Shown one piece after another: positions 1 to 8,692 of a DNA stretch of 64,000 nucleotides (within the stretch, counting starts at the first letter, position 1; each line of letters opens with the position of its first letter). Source of the stretch: Halapricum desulfuricans. GTDB lineage: Archaea > Halobacteriota > Halobacteria > Halobacteriales > Haloarculaceae. The notes under the pieces are model-generated. The model searched no databases. It saw nothing but the letters and a program-made list of their open reading frames with translations, and was not told where the DNA came from. The position numbers and the translations under genes were made by a program. Location: NCBI RefSeq assembly GCF_017094525.1, contig NZ_CP064788.1, positions 310,001-374,000 on the forward strand, in the 5' to 3' direction.

Positions 1-79
1 AGCGAATATCTTGACGCATATACAGACGGTCAAGGCGACCGCACCGGGGCTTGATTCCGGTTCACTTCTGCTCGGACTG

Positions 80-159
80 ATACTGGTGGCGATACCATTT
101 CGAAATGATCTGACACGCCGTCGTACCAGATATCGTCACGAACGTATAGCCACCAGTAT
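80..159. repeat. Palindromic mobile-like element, subfamily A (inverted copy)
   Basis: An 80-bp element bounded by near-perfect inverted arms: ATACTGGTGGCGATAC on the left and GTATAGCCACCAGTAT on the right. The centre carries TTTCGAAAT and a GATATC-type segment. It matches the copies at 25447-25526 and 48048-48127 but lies in the opposite orientation. It has no coding capacity. It sits about 65 bp upstream of the ATP-grasp gene. Confidence 0.85.
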
Positions 160-224
160 GACACACCCGGACCAGGCCGGTAATCAGTGCATAGTTTTGC
201 CCTCATTTCTCCCATCGTAAGGGT

Positions 225-1367
225 ATGAACGCCCACGAGGCAGTCAAATCACTCTATCTCAGAGCGGGGAGGGTGGTCTTGGACAACAAACTGCTTGATG
301 CGAAGTGGTTCGTCGAACAGGAGATTAATACCTGGACGGACTGGATGGACGTCCCGGTTCGTCGCCGCCTGCCCCTGTGGAGACAGGGGTTTCTCAGCCC
401 GAATATCCAGCTCTACGATCTAGAGAACACCGATCCGGAGAAGTACCTCAGTCATCTCCAGGCGTTCCGTCTGTACGCCCGTGCGAACGGTGATCACCGC
501 TACCTCGTAGACGATAAGCTCAGCCAGCACTGGATGCTGGCCGACTATCCGGACAGTCGGCCGACGGCACACGGACTTCTCGACCGTGGATACGTTCACG
601 GTGTCGCAGGAACCGAACTCGACGCCGATGCGGTCGCGATCGAAGACTGGCTTCCGGAGACACTTGAGGCCGAATCCCGACTCGTACTCAAACAACTCCG
701 TGGAGAGGGCGGCAATCAGGTGATCGTCTGCAGTCACGATACGGACGGGTACCGCATCGACGGAGAACCGGTCGACGAAGCCGAACTCTGCGAGCAACTC
801 GAACCACTCTCGAGCTATCTGGTGTCTGCGTACGTCGACCAGCACGACTACGCGGCCGAGCTGTATCCTGATTCGCCCAACACGATCCGGATCCTCACTG
901 TCTGGGACGACGAAACCGACGACCTGTACGTGCCCGCGGCCTGTCAGCGGATCGGAACCGATTCATCTCGCCCCGTGGACAACTTCGGTGCGGGTGGTAT
1001 CGCGGCGAACCTCGACGTCGAGACCGGTGTACTCGGGCAAGCAGTCCAGTATCCGTTCGGAGGATCCGTGTCCCGGTTCGAGAACCACCCGAATACCGGT
1101 GAGCGAATCGTGGGTGTCTCGATTCCGCATTGGGACCGGATCAGGACTACCGTCGAAGAGATTGCCCGCGACAATACGAACATCCCGATTATTGGCTGGG
1201 ATGTCCTGCTGTCAGAGTCGGGTGAGCCGACAATTATCGAGGCCAACACCGGGACGCATCTCGATGTTCTACAGGCCCATCGCCCCTTGCTGGCGGATCC
1301 AGACGTTACTCGAGTTGTCTCGCGGTACTTGCCCGAGGTCCAGTACCAAGCTGCTCCCGCACCCTGA
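225..1367 (+). CDS. Sugar-transfer associated ATP-grasp family protein
   Basis: A 380-residue protein resembling the sugar-transfer associated ATP-grasp family, found near polysaccharide biosynthesis genes and presumed to ligate an acid to an amine on a glycan or carrier using ATP. Visible features are an ATP-binding lysine strand near residues 153-163 (LVLKQLRGEGG), the SPNTIRILT block near 217-225, a glycine-rich FGAGGIAANLD block near 254-264, and a metal-binding EANTG motif near 339. Start ATG 225 gives the usual family length. The last 62 bases overlap the 3' end of the convergent HalOD1 gene. The substrate cannot be told from sequence; the glycan genes downstream fit a role in surface polysaccharide. 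Confidence 0.85.
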   Translation: MNAHEAVKSLYLRAGRVVLDNKLLDAKWFVEQEINTWTDWMDVPVRRRLPLWRQGFLSPNIQLYDLENTDPEKYLSHLQAFRLYARANGDHRYLVDDKLSQHWMLADYPDSRPTAHGLLDRGYVHGVAGTELDADAVAIEDWLPETLEAESRLVLKQLRGEGGNQVIVCSHDTDGYRIDGEPVDEAELCEQLEPLSSYLVSAYVDQHDYAAELYPDSPNTIRILTVWDDETDDLYVPAACQRIGTDSSRPVDNFGAGGIAANLDVETGVLGQAVQYPFGGSVSRFENHPNTGERIVGVSIPHWDRIRTTVEEIARDNTNIPIIGWDVLLSESGEPTIIEANTGTHLDVLQAHRPLLADPDVTRVVSRYLPEVQYQAAPAP

Positions 1368-1578
1368 CCTCGCTGCTGGTTACGAAGACGGTGCAACCCT
1401 CGTATTCGAACCGGAATTCTCGCCTCTGATCCGATGGAGACCCGAACAGCGCCTCGAGTGCATCTGGATCGATGACGTTCGCCAGCGGCTCGAGTTCCTT
1501 CGGTGAAATACCCTTTGTTTTAGCAACGGAGTTTACAATATTATGGGTTATAGGTTCAACGAGGTCAGGTTCTCGCAT
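1306..1578 (-). CDS. HalOD1 output-domain protein
   Basis: A 90-residue protein made almost entirely of a HalOD1 domain, a small alpha/beta domain found only in haloarchaea and presumed to be a signalling output module. The family pattern is clear: a helix with ISPKELEPLANVID, the DPDALEALF segment, then a beta-strand pair around FRFEYEGCTVFV. The ATG at 1578 lies about 27 bp from the centre of a TATA-like box, which fits a leaderless transcript. It converges on and overlaps the ATP-grasp gene. Its partner and ligand are unknown. Confidence 0.8.
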   Translation of the reverse strand: MREPDLVEPITHNIVNSVAKTKGISPKELEPLANVIDPDALEALFGSPSDQRREFRFEYEGCTVFVTSSEVRVREQLGTGPRASTARQLE

Positions 1579-1600
1579 AGGATTCTGTAACTCGGTAAAT

Positions 1601-1610
1601 GATAAAAGCT
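1601..1610 (-). promoter_or_regulatory. TATA box of the HalOD1 gene
   Basis: Read on the minus strand this is AGCTTTTATC, centred 27 bp before the ATG at 1578. That spacing puts the transcription start on or next to the start codon and supports the chosen start. Confidence 0.55.
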
Positions 1611-1842
1611 CCCTTCAGAATTCCTGATAAGTGAGAAATGCTCTCCGTCGCCGAGATCACAAGGGTACTTGCGGGCACGGAGACTCCGCTCGGGTGACGT
1701 CGTCACGACCGCGTCGGGGGAAGAATCGATCCTGTTTATATACATATCGAGGCGAATACCCCGACCCACCGTGGTCAGGGATGAAGCCGTCACACCAGGA
1801 TACAAACCATTAAGTCGATATATCGCTAATCAGCAGACAGCG

Positions 1843-3084
1843 ATGGAATACAGTCACCGCTACCGCGCCTACCCGACAGACGAGGTAGCGGAGCGGCTGG
1901 AACACCATCTCGATGTGCATCGCCAACTCTACAACCACGTCCGCTGGGAGTACGAGAACAGCCCAGCGGACGACAAGCCCAGCGAGTACGACCAGAACAA
2001 CAACCTCCCCGAGTGGAAACAGCGGTGGCCGATATTTGCTGAATTGCACTCGAAAGCCGCCCAAGCCACCGTCGCACGCTTCTACCACAATCTCACCATC
2101 CTGCGCAAACTCAAAGAGAAGGGGTACGACGTCGGTCGGCTCACACGCCAAGCGCCCAGTGAGTACCGGAGCGTGACGTACAACCAGTCTGGTTTCGACC
2201 TCGATGAAAAGAGGGGCCACGACACGGACGCCTACGTCCGCTTCAGCAAGATCGGGTGGGTGAAAATCCGATACTCACGTCCAATCCCTGACCACGCCAC
2301 GATCAACGAAGTCACGTTCAAGAAGGAGACGACCGGCGAGTGGTTCGTCTCTTTCGGGCTGGAAACCGATGATGCCGTTCTGCCCGAGAAGCCCGACGTG
2401 GATTCGCTGGACGCGAGCAACAGCGTGGGGATCGACCTTGGCATCCAGAAATACATCCATACCTCGGACGGGACGACTGTGGAGTGGCTCGACCTCGAAG
2501 ACGAATACGAGCGACTCCGGCGCGAGCAACGGAACCTCTCGCGGAAAGAACACGGGTCGAACAACTGGGAGAACCAACGGAAGCAGGTCGCCAAAGTCAA
2601 GCGTCACATCCGGCGCAAAGTGCTGGACTACCAGCACAAAATAACGACGTGTCTCGTCCGCGAGTACGACGCGGTGTTTGTCGAGGACTTAGACGTCACG
2701 GAGATGTTGGAGCAGTCGCACAATGCTCGGAACAAGCAAGATGCGGCATGGCGACAATTCATTCAACTCCTCGAATACAAGGCCGACCTGTACGGGTGTC
2801 ACGTCGTGCAGGTCGAACCCAAGGGGACAACGAAAGAGTGCGCTCGATGTGGTGTGGAGACGGCGAAGCCGATCTGGGTCAGGGACCACTCCTGTCCGAG
2901 TTGTGGATTCGAGACGGATCGGGATGCGAATGCTGCGATGAACGTCCTCAAACGGGGGTTTGCTGCACTAGGGCTGGGATGGCCCGAATCAACGCCTGTG
3001 GAGACCGTGACCGCTACGGACACGGATGACATCCATGAAGTGTCTGCAAGTCACGTCGTCGAAACAGGAAGCCTGTCCTCGTGA
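1843..3084 (+). CDS. tnpB: TnpB, RNA-guided endonuclease of IS200/IS605 family
   Basis: A 413-residue TnpB, an omega-RNA-guided DNA nuclease with a RuvC fold that helps IS200/IS605 elements persist. All active-site parts are present: RuvC-I Asp198 in GIDLG, RuvC-II Glu281 in VFVEDLDV, RuvC-III Asp361 in DRDAN, and a zinc ribbon with Cys333, Cys336, Cys351 and Cys354. The N-terminal half is the usual helical and beta-barrel recognition region. ATG 1843 is chosen because the conserved family start (MEYSHRYRAYPTD) begins there; upstream in-frame codons do not look like coding sequence. It appears intact and possibly active. Confidence 0.95.
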   Translation: MEYSHRYRAYPTDEVAERLEHHLDVHRQLYNHVRWEYENSPADDKPSEYDQNNNLPEWKQRWPIFAELHSKAAQATVARFYHNLTILRKLKEKGYDVGRLTRQAPSEYRSVTYNQSGFDLDEKRGHDTDAYVRFSKIGWVKIRYSRPIPDHATINEVTFKKETTGEWFVSFGLETDDAVLPEKPDVDSLDASNSVGIDLGIQKYIHTSDGTTVEWLDLEDEYERLRREQRNLSRKEHGSNNWENQRKQVAKVKRHIRRKVLDYQHKITTCLVREYDAVFVEDLDVTEMLEQSHNARNKQDAAWRQFIQLLEYKADLYGCHVVQVEPKGTTKECARCGVETAKPIWVRDHSCPSCGFETDRDANAAMNVLKRGFAALGLGWPESTPVETVTATDTDDIHEVSASHVVETGSLSS

Positions 3085-3121
3085 GAGCAGGATTCCCCGC
3101 GCCACCGTGCGCGGGGAACAT
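2990..3121 (+). ncRNA. Putative omega-RNA region of TnpB element
   Basis: In this family the guide RNA overlaps the tnpB 3' end and runs to the right end of the element. Here the 3' part of tnpB and the following 37 bases contain two short hairpins and a GC-rich terminal hairpin at about 3096-3115. The coordinates are an inference from family architecture. The guide would be read from bases just past 3121, inside the DICT gene. Confidence 0.35.
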
Positions 3122-3835
3122 TCAATTGTCGGTGCCACTCTCGGCGAGGGTCGTCGCGATTTCCGCAACCTGCTCGGGGTCGTTGGTCCAGACCCCGTCG
3201 TACCCGTCCGCTTGCTCCCGTGCGAGCAGTCCACAGGCCTGCATCTCGTCAGTACCGCCGTCGAACGCGAGGACCCAGTGACGATCGATCCCCTCGGCCG
3301 GCTGGCCGTGGTAGGTCACTCCCTGGATCTCCGGTGGCTTCCAGTCGGCGACGCCGTAGATATGAATGTCGAGGTCCGTGTCGGTCGCGAGCGTTCGATA
3401 CACGTCGGCCTGGGACTCGAACGTCGAGAGCGCCTGGAAGCTCACCCGGAGCGTCCCGCGTCCGACGCGATAGGCGCGGTCTTCGATCTCCCGACTGACC
3501 GCGAGCAGTTCGCGTCGAGTCATTCCTCTGACCAGCGTGTCGTCGATCAGATCGAAGACAGCGCTGTAGCCCGCCGCGACTTCCTCGCGCTCGGTCGGCC
3601 GGACGAGCGGCGGTTCGAGCAACCCTTCGAGTGCCGTGACTCCCAGTGATCCCACGAACTCGCCGTCCGCCTCGAGGACGACGAACGGGTCCGGACCGCC
3701 CGGAGGCAGGTGGCGGTGTTCGACGGTGACGCCGTGTGCGTCGAACCACTCCTCGATGTCGGTTGGCCCACCGCTTCGATAAACCGTAAGCCGGTACTCA
3801 GTGGATTGCAACTCCTGGAAGTACGATTCGAACAT
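3122..3835 (-). CDS. DICT sensory domain protein
   Basis: A 237-residue protein matching haloarchaeal DICT-domain proteins, which are sensory modules of two-component or light-related signalling. Visible traits are the N-terminal MFESYFQEL helix, a beta-rich middle with LEADGEFVGSLG, and a C-terminal segment with DIHIYGVADW and HWVLAFDGG near residues 160-200. The start at 3835 removes 69 implausible residues of upstream reading frame and leaves only 2 bp to the DUF7344 gene ahead of it, so the two form an operon. The stop codon abuts the right end of the TnpB element. The signal sensed is not known. Confidence 0.8.
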   Translation of the reverse strand: MFESYFQELQSTEYRLTVYRSGGPTDIEEWFDAHGVTVEHRHLPPGGPDPFVVLEADGEFVGSLGVTALEGLLEPPLVRPTEREEVAAGYSAVFDLIDDTLVRGMTRRELLAVSREIEDRAYRVGRGTLRVSFQALSTFESQADVYRTLATDTDLDIHIYGVADWKPPEIQGVTYHGQPAEGIDRHWVLAFDGGTDEMQACGLLAREQADGYDGVWTNDPEQVAEIATTLAESGTDN

Positions 3836-3837
3836 CG

Positions 3838-4212
3838 TTACGAACGGCTGGCTTCGACACTCCGGCGGACGATGTCCCGGACAAGAGGTTCGAGCGACTC
3901 GGGCGTGACTGCCCCGCTCTCGCGGTCCCAGGCTACCAGGCCTGCCTCGACGAGCAACGGTAGATGGATATGGTGGAGCGCGAGATGGTGCTTCGTGTGA
4001 TCGGCAGGAGTGCTCATCGTTCCTCTTTGGGTGGCCTCCCACCCCGTGAGAACAGTGGCGAGTTCCTCGATCGGGGTCTCCCCTTCTTCGAGCAAGTGAT
4101 ACAGCACCCGGCGTCGCTGGACCGACGAGAGCGCGTCGTAGAACCGATCCTCGGACAACCGTGAGTCGCTGCTACTGGCGGCTCTTCGATCGGTCTTCTC
4201 AGGAGCGACCAT
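3838..4212 (-). CDS. DUF7344 HTH-like protein
   Basis: A 124-residue haloarchaeal winged-helix-like protein. The DUF7344 signature is present: a helix with FYDALSSVQRRRVLYHL, then TPIEELATVL, then HHIHLPLLVEAGLVAWDRESGAV. Such proteins are taken as DNA-binding regulators. It is the first gene of a two-gene operon with the DICT sensor, suggesting a sensor and its regulator. A TATA-like CTATAATG about 22-28 bp before the start fits a short or absent leader. Confidence 0.82.
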   Translation of the reverse strand: MVAPEKTDRRAASSSDSRLSEDRFYDALSSVQRRRVLYHLLEEGETPIEELATVLTGWEATQRGTMSTPADHTKHHLALHHIHLPLLVEAGLVAWDRESGAVTPESLEPLVRDIVRRSVEASRS

Positions 4213-4343
4213 ACACTATTATTCATTATAGATCAATATAATCATTCCCCTATGGGTGCTACTATCCGATACGTCTGTGGCCGGTGACGATCCTGTCCAA
4301 ACGAGTTGGTCTCGCTCGGGCGGTCCGTCTCTCCAGTTGCGGA

Positions 4344-5258
4344 CTACCAGATTTCCGTGCCCGCCGCCAGAGACGAGCGTGTCGTCCCCGGGGTGGACTC
4401 ATCCAGCCGATCCAGCAGTGCCGCCGGCGGCCCGATCCACGCGCCGACGTCCTGAGCGTGTTCGATCAATCGACGGTACAGCCGTCGATAACCCGGGAAC
4501 TCCCGTTCGTTGAAATACCGCGGGTGCCACAGCACCGTCATCACGGCGTCGTTCTCGCGCGCCTCGGCGACGAGATCCGCACAGGCCTGCCAGGCCGCCT
4601 GGGGTCGTGACGCGGGATCGGGGAGGGTCTGTTCCATCAGCGTCAACGGGAGCACGGTGAACGACTCCGAGAGCGGTTTCACGAGTCCGTAGTCGTACAC
4701 GAAGCCGTAGTCGGTGCTGGATCCGAGCGTCGAGTCGTATTCCAGTCCCAGTTCGGCCTGGATCCGCCAGGTTTCGGGCGTGTTCATCCGGAGGTAGTGC
4801 TGGCGGCCGCCACGGACCGGGTGACCGAGTACGTCCTCCAGCTGCTCTTTCTCCTGGAGCAGACACTCGATGTCGTCGCCGGAGTGATACGAGCCGTGGA
4901 GGCCGACCTCCCACCCGCCGTCGTCGAGTTCCCGGATCACCGCTGCGATGTCGTCGTCGGTCGGATCGTATCGACCGAGCTGCTGGATCCAGGTATCGGG
5001 CCGGACCCAGTCGAGGGGGTCGCCGCTGGCGAACGGTCCTGGCTCGCTGAGGAAGTAAAACGCCGACCGAACGCCAAGGTCGTCTTCGAGCGCCATGATC
5101 TCCTCGAACTGCCAGTAGGGGTTCTCCCGGGCGACAAACGACCGCAGGTGATCCATCGACCGCTCCGCGAGTGTGTAATACAGCGCCTGGTGGAACCGCT
5201 TGTACGGCCGATCGACGTCGTGTGTGAGACACAGCGCGAAGGAGTGATCGTCAATCAT
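4344..5258 (-). CDS. Polysaccharide deacetylase family protein (NodB-like)
   Basis: A 304-residue carbohydrate esterase 4 (NodB homology) family protein expected to remove N-acetyl groups from a glycan or glycan precursor. The metal and catalytic motifs are recognisable: THDVD near residues 12-16 (general base and metal Asp), HGSYHS near 120-125, and a C-terminal LWHPRYF near 245. There is no signal peptide, so it probably acts in the cytoplasm on a sugar-lipid intermediate. It is the last gene of the seven-gene glycan operon; its ATG overlaps the wecB stop by 8 bp. Confidence 0.8.
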   Translation of the reverse strand: MIDDHSFALCLTHDVDRPYKRFHQALYYTLAERSMDHLRSFVARENPYWQFEEIMALEDDLGVRSAFYFLSEPGPFASGDPLDWVRPDTWIQQLGRYDPTDDDIAAVIRELDDGGWEVGLHGSYHSGDDIECLLQEKEQLEDVLGHPVRGGRQHYLRMNTPETWRIQAELGLEYDSTLGSSTDYGFVYDYGLVKPLSESFTVLPLTLMEQTLPDPASRPQAAWQACADLVAEARENDAVMTVLWHPRYFNEREFPGYRRLYRRLIEHAQDVGAWIGPPAALLDRLDESTPGTTRSSLAAGTEIW

Positions 5259-6336
5259 CGTCGGCCATGGCAGCGGGTGGGTGGCTCAGTGCTCGGACGA
5301 CGCGCTCTGCCGCCTCCCCACCACCGTACAGCGTCGGCTTCGCTTCGGGGTTCGGACGCGGGCGTGTGAGTGCTGTCCGGATCGCCGCCGGGTCGGCATC
5401 GACGAGGACGTTCCAGCCGGCCTCGACCGTCTCGGGCCACTCGGTCGTCTCCCGGAGGGTCACACAGGGGCGGTCGAGATAGAACGCCTCCTTCTGGACG
5501 CCGCCTGAGTCGGTGGCGACTCGCTCTGCGCCCGAGAGTAAGGCCACGAAGTCCAGGTAGCCCACCGGGTCGACGAGTTCCAGTGCCGAGGCCGCCTCCT
5601 CGTGGAGACCGTACTCCTCAAGTGCCGCGACCGTACGCGGGTGAGCGGGCAGGACCACCGTAGCCGACACGCTCGCGAGTCCCTCGACGATCGACCGCAG
5701 GCGGTCCTCGGCGTCGGTGTTTCGCTCGCGGTGGACCGTCGCGAGGACGTACGGCTCCCCGGTCAGTCCCAGGTCATCGACGATCGTGGAGTGCGCCAGT
5801 GCGTGCTCCCGGACCGCCAGCAGCGCGTCGTACATCACGTCGCCGGTCACGACGACCTCGCCCCGGACGTCGCCGGCTCGCAGCGTTTCGGCGGCCCGAT
5901 CGGTGGGGGCACACAGCAGGTCCGCGCACTGGTCGACCACCACGCGGTTGACCTCCTCGGGCATCGACCAGTCGCCGCTGCGGACGCCGGCCTCGACGTG
6001 GACGAGCCGAACCGGGCGCTTTGCGGCGACCAGCCCGGCCCCGAGCGTGGAGTTCGTGTCGCCGTAGACGAGCACGACGTCGGGGGCTTCCTCGTCGACG
6101 ACGTCGTCGAGTCGCTCCATGACCTGGGCGGTCTGGACGGCGTGACTGCCCGAGCCGACGCCGAGGTTGTACGACGGCTCCGGGATCGGGAGTTCCTCGA
6201 AGAACACCGACGACAGCATCTCGTCGTAGTGCTGGCCCGTGTGGACGAGCACCTCCTCGTGGCGGCTGAGCTGTTCGGAGACCGGAAAGGCCTTGACGAA
6301 CTGCGGCCGGGCACCGACGACGGTGAGGACTTTCAT
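5251..6336 (-). CDS. wecB: UDP-N-acetylglucosamine 2-epimerase (WecB/WbpI family)
   Basis: A 361-residue non-hydrolysing UDP-GlcNAc 2-epimerase-like enzyme. It interconverts gluco and manno sugar nucleotides at C2. The signatures are VGARPQFVKA at the N terminus, GDTNSTLG, HVEAGVRS, ATVHRERNTD, and TDSGGVQKEAF with LRETTEWPET near the C terminus. The start at 6336 is the conserved family start and overlaps the upstream GT2 stop by 4 bp (ATGA). In this operon the substrate may be the 2,3-diacetamido uronic acid nucleotide, as for Pseudomonas WbpI, rather than UDP-GlcNAc itself; sequence alone cannot separate these. Confidence 0.92.
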   Translation of the reverse strand: MKVLTVVGARPQFVKAFPVSEQLSRHEEVLVHTGQHYDEMLSSVFFEELPIPEPSYNLGVGSGSHAVQTAQVMERLDDVVDEEAPDVVLVYGDTNSTLGAGLVAAKRPVRLVHVEAGVRSGDWSMPEEVNRVVVDQCADLLCAPTDRAAETLRAGDVRGEVVVTGDVMYDALLAVREHALAHSTIVDDLGLTGEPYVLATVHRERNTDAEDRLRSIVEGLASVSATVVLPAHPRTVAALEEYGLHEEAASALELVDPVGYLDFVALLSGAERVATDSGGVQKEAFYLDRPCVTLRETTEWPETVEAGWNVLVDADPAAIRTALTRPRPNPEAKPTLYGGGEAAERVVRALSHPPAAMADDD

Positions 6337-7325
6337 CCCTTGACCTCCAGTTCCTCGTTGTCCCGCCGGTCGAACACGACCGCGGCGACCAACATGACGA
6401 CGCCGAACAGCAGCCCGTACGTGGTTGTGCGCCCGCTCTCTCCGGCGTTCCACAGCGACCGGATGCCGTGGCCGAACCCGGCCAGCAACCCGGTCGCGCT
6501 GAACCCGTAGAAGGCGGCAGGGGGATGGACACCGTCGTCGAGATGGCGAACCCGGAGTCGCCACAGGAACTGTCGTGCCAGCAACAGCGAGAGCTGTGGC
6601 ACGAACGAGGAGTACTCGATGTGGCTGGTCTCCTCGCCGTAGACCGCGGGCATGTCGACGTCGGCGATCCGGAACCGATGGACGTTCATGTGAACGAGCA
6701 TATCGTTGCAGAACCCGAACCGGTCGTACACCGCGTCGAGATCGATCGCCTCCAGTGCTTCCCGGGAGACTGCCGTGTACCCGTTCTGTGGGTCCATCAT
6801 CCCCCAGTAGCCGCTGGCGACCTTGGTGAGGAGGGTCAAGATTGCGTTGCCGAACAGCCGCCAGCGGGACATCGACGCCCGGTACTCCGGTCGTTCGAGT
6901 CGGTTGCCCTTGGCGTAGTCGGCCCGACCCTCCGCGACCGGATCGACGATCCGATTGAGGATGTCGGGGTCCATCTGTCTGTCGGCGTTCATCACAGCCA
7001 CGACGTCGATGCCGTCCTCGACGGCCTGGCGATACCCCGTCTTGATCGCGGCCCCGACACCCCGGTTCCGTTCGTGTCTGGCCGTCACGACGCGTTGCCG
7101 GTAGCTGACGCCGCCGTCGGCCGTGACGAGTGACTGCTCGCTCTGTCGGTCGTTCATTCGCTGTGCCTGTTCGGTGATCTCCGTCCAGGTGTCGTCAGTC
7201 GAGGCGTCGTCGACAGCGTAGATCCGGTCGACAAAGGCCGGGACCGTCGCGATAACCTCTCCGACGAATCCCGCCTCGTTGTAGGCGGGAATGACGACGC
7301 CGACGGTCTGACCCTTGTACATCAC
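6333..7325 (-). CDS. Glycosyltransferase family 2, membrane-anchored
   Basis: A 330-residue GT2 protein with the GT-A fold, similar to dolichol-phosphate sugar transferases. The N terminus reads GVVIPAYNEAGFV. The metal-binding and acceptor regions appear as VDDASTDDT and VVAVMNADRQMDPD, and the later MMDPQNGYTAVSR is typical of this group. One or two hydrophobic segments follow residue 265. It probably loads a sugar onto a lipid carrier for the glycan made by this operon. It overlaps both neighbours by 4 bp, which suggests translational coupling. A second in-frame ATG three bases later is equally possible. Confidence 0.9.
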   Translation of the reverse strand: MMYKGQTVGVVIPAYNEAGFVGEVIATVPAFVDRIYAVDDASTDDTWTEITEQAQRMNDRQSEQSLVTADGGVSYRQRVVTARHERNRGVGAAIKTGYRQAVEDGIDVVAVMNADRQMDPDILNRIVDPVAEGRADYAKGNRLERPEYRASMSRWRLFGNAILTLLTKVASGYWGMMDPQNGYTAVSREALEAIDLDAVYDRFGFCNDMLVHMNVHRFRIADVDMPAVYGEETSHIEYSSFVPQLSLLLARQFLWRLRVRHLDDGVHPPAAFYGFSATGLLAGFGHGIRSLWNAGESGRTTTYGLLFGVVMLVAAVVFDRRDNEELEVKG

Positions 7326-8692
7326 TCTACCCCGCGGCCGTCACCGATCGTTCGGACGGTGTGGCCCGACCCCGTGAGGGTCAGCGCCTGCCGACCGTCG
7401 ACGACGACCATGGGGTCCATCCGGTCCCACCGGACCCGGTCGAACGCGCTGTGATCGGTGACGAGGACGGCGGCATCGAGATCCAGTCTGTGCAGTTTAT
7501 CGACGCTCGTCGGCGTCCCCTCAAACGGAGAGAGGTCCGAACAGACCGGATCGACGAGGTAGACGTTCGCGCCCAGCTGGTTCAGATCCCGGACGACGGA
7601 GAACGCTGGCGAGTACCGGACTTCGTCGACGTCCGGCCGGTAGGTCACCCCGAGGACGGCCACGTTCGCGCCGAACAGCGGGTGATCCGATCCGTCCATG
7701 GCCTCCCGGAGTTGCTCGATCGCGTACAGCGGCATGCTGTCGTTGATCTGGCGGGCCATGCGCACGATCGGGGCCGAGGTCTCGATGCTGTCCAGCAGGA
7801 AGTAGGGGTACACCGGAATGCAGTGACCGCCGACGCCGATACCCGGTCTGTGGATGTCACAGAACGGCTGGGTGTTGGCGAGTTCGATCGCCTCGGGGAC
7901 GTCCACGCCGAGTTCGGGGGCGACCGTGGCGAGTTCGTTCGCCAGGGCGATGTTGACGTCGCGGTAGATCCCCTCGAACACCTTCACACACTCGGCGGTT
8001 CGGGCGTCCGGGGCGGCGTGGACGTCGTTCGTCGTGATCTCCCCGTAGACGAGTTCCGCGACGCGCGTGCTCTCGTCGTCGATCCCGCCGACGATCTTCG
8101 GGTAGGCCCCGCGGATGTCCTGCAACGCGCGTCCGCTCATCGTCCGCTCGGGACAGAACGCCAGCCCGACGCTCTCGGGATCGGGGACGCTCCGGCGGAG
8201 GATCGGCCACAGCGTCTCCGCGCAGGTCCCGGGCGGCACCGTCGACTCGACGACGACGATATCACCGGGATCGAGTTGCATGCCGATGTCTCGGGTGAGC
8301 GTCGTCAGCGTCGACAGATCCGGCACGTCCTGATCGTCGAGCAGGGTGGGGACGATCACCACGTGGACGCTCGCATCGGCGGCAGCTTCCTCAACGTCGG
8401 TGGTCGCCGACAGTGCTCCACTGGAGACGGTTCGCTCAATCTCCGCCTCCAGTCCGGGTTCGTTCTCGACGGGCGAGCGACCGTCGTTGATCGTCCCGAC
8501 GACCGACTCGCTGATGTCGACGCCGGTGACGTTTCCGGTGACGGAAGCGTAGACGGCCGCGAGCGGCACCCCCATCTTTCCGAGTCCGTACACGGCGACC
8601 GGTACCTGTCCGTCGGTGAACGCACGCCGCTGTTCGTCCGGCGTCGCTCCCGAACCGTACAACCGTTCCAGTGACTGTTCAGATCGTGACAT
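7322..8692 (-). CDS. Nucleotide sugar dehydrogenase (UDP-GlcNAc/ManNAc 6-dehydrogenase, WbpA/WecC type)
   Basis: A 456-residue NAD-dependent nucleotide-sugar 6-dehydrogenase, oxidising C6 of UDP-GlcNAc or UDP-ManNAc to the uronic acid. The Rossmann motif VYGLGKMGVPLA lies near residues 34-45. The catalytic cysteine Cys291 is in GVGGHCIPVYP, and a C-terminal domain carries VLGVTYRPDVDEVRYSP. Start 8692 is the family start and overlaps the upstream oxidoreductase by 14 bp. With WbpB-, WbpE- and WbpD-like neighbours the likely product is UDP-GlcNAcA. Confidence 0.9.
   Translation of the reverse strand: MSRSEQSLERLYGSGATPDEQRRAFTDGQVPVAVYGLGKMGVPLAAVYASVTGNVTGVDISESVVGTINDGRSPVENEPGLEAEIERTVSSGALSATTDVEEAAADASVHVVIVPTLLDDQDVPDLSTLTTLTRDIGMQLDPGDIVVVESTVPPGTCAETLWPILRRSVPDPESVGLAFCPERTMSGRALQDIRGAYPKIVGGIDDESTRVAELVYGEITTNDVHAAPDARTAECVKVFEGIYRDVNIALANELATVAPELGVDVPEAIELANTQPFCDIHRPGIGVGGHCIPVYPYFLLDSIETSAPIVRMARQINDSMPLYAIEQLREAMDGSDHPLFGANVAVLGVTYRPDVDEVRYSPAFSVVRDLNQLGANVYLVDPVCSDLSPFEGTPTSVDKLHRLDLDAAVLVTDHSAFDRVRWDRMDPMVVVDGRQALTLTGSGHTVRTIGDGRGVE

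Larger units (their letters stand above)
1800..3121 (+). mobile_element. TnpB-only IS200/IS605 (IS1341-type) element
   Basis: The element holds an intact tnpB and no tnpA. The right end is taken as the hairpin CCCCGCGC-CACC-GTGCGCGGGG at about 3096-3115, followed by the short tail up to 3121. The very next base pair begins the stop codon of the convergent DICT gene. The left end is not defined by a repeat and is set only roughly, at the AT-rich sequence before the gene. Without TnpA it would need mobilisation in trans. Confidence 0.6.

Noticed and set aside
1669-1842. 58-codon upstream extension of tnpB
   Set aside because: The extension is not TnpB-like and the family N terminus begins at 1843.
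7361-8674. 437-codon plus-strand frame antisense to the sugar dehydrogenase
   Set aside because: It is a shadow frame with arginine/aspartate-rich composition and no homology; the minus-strand enzyme is unambiguous.
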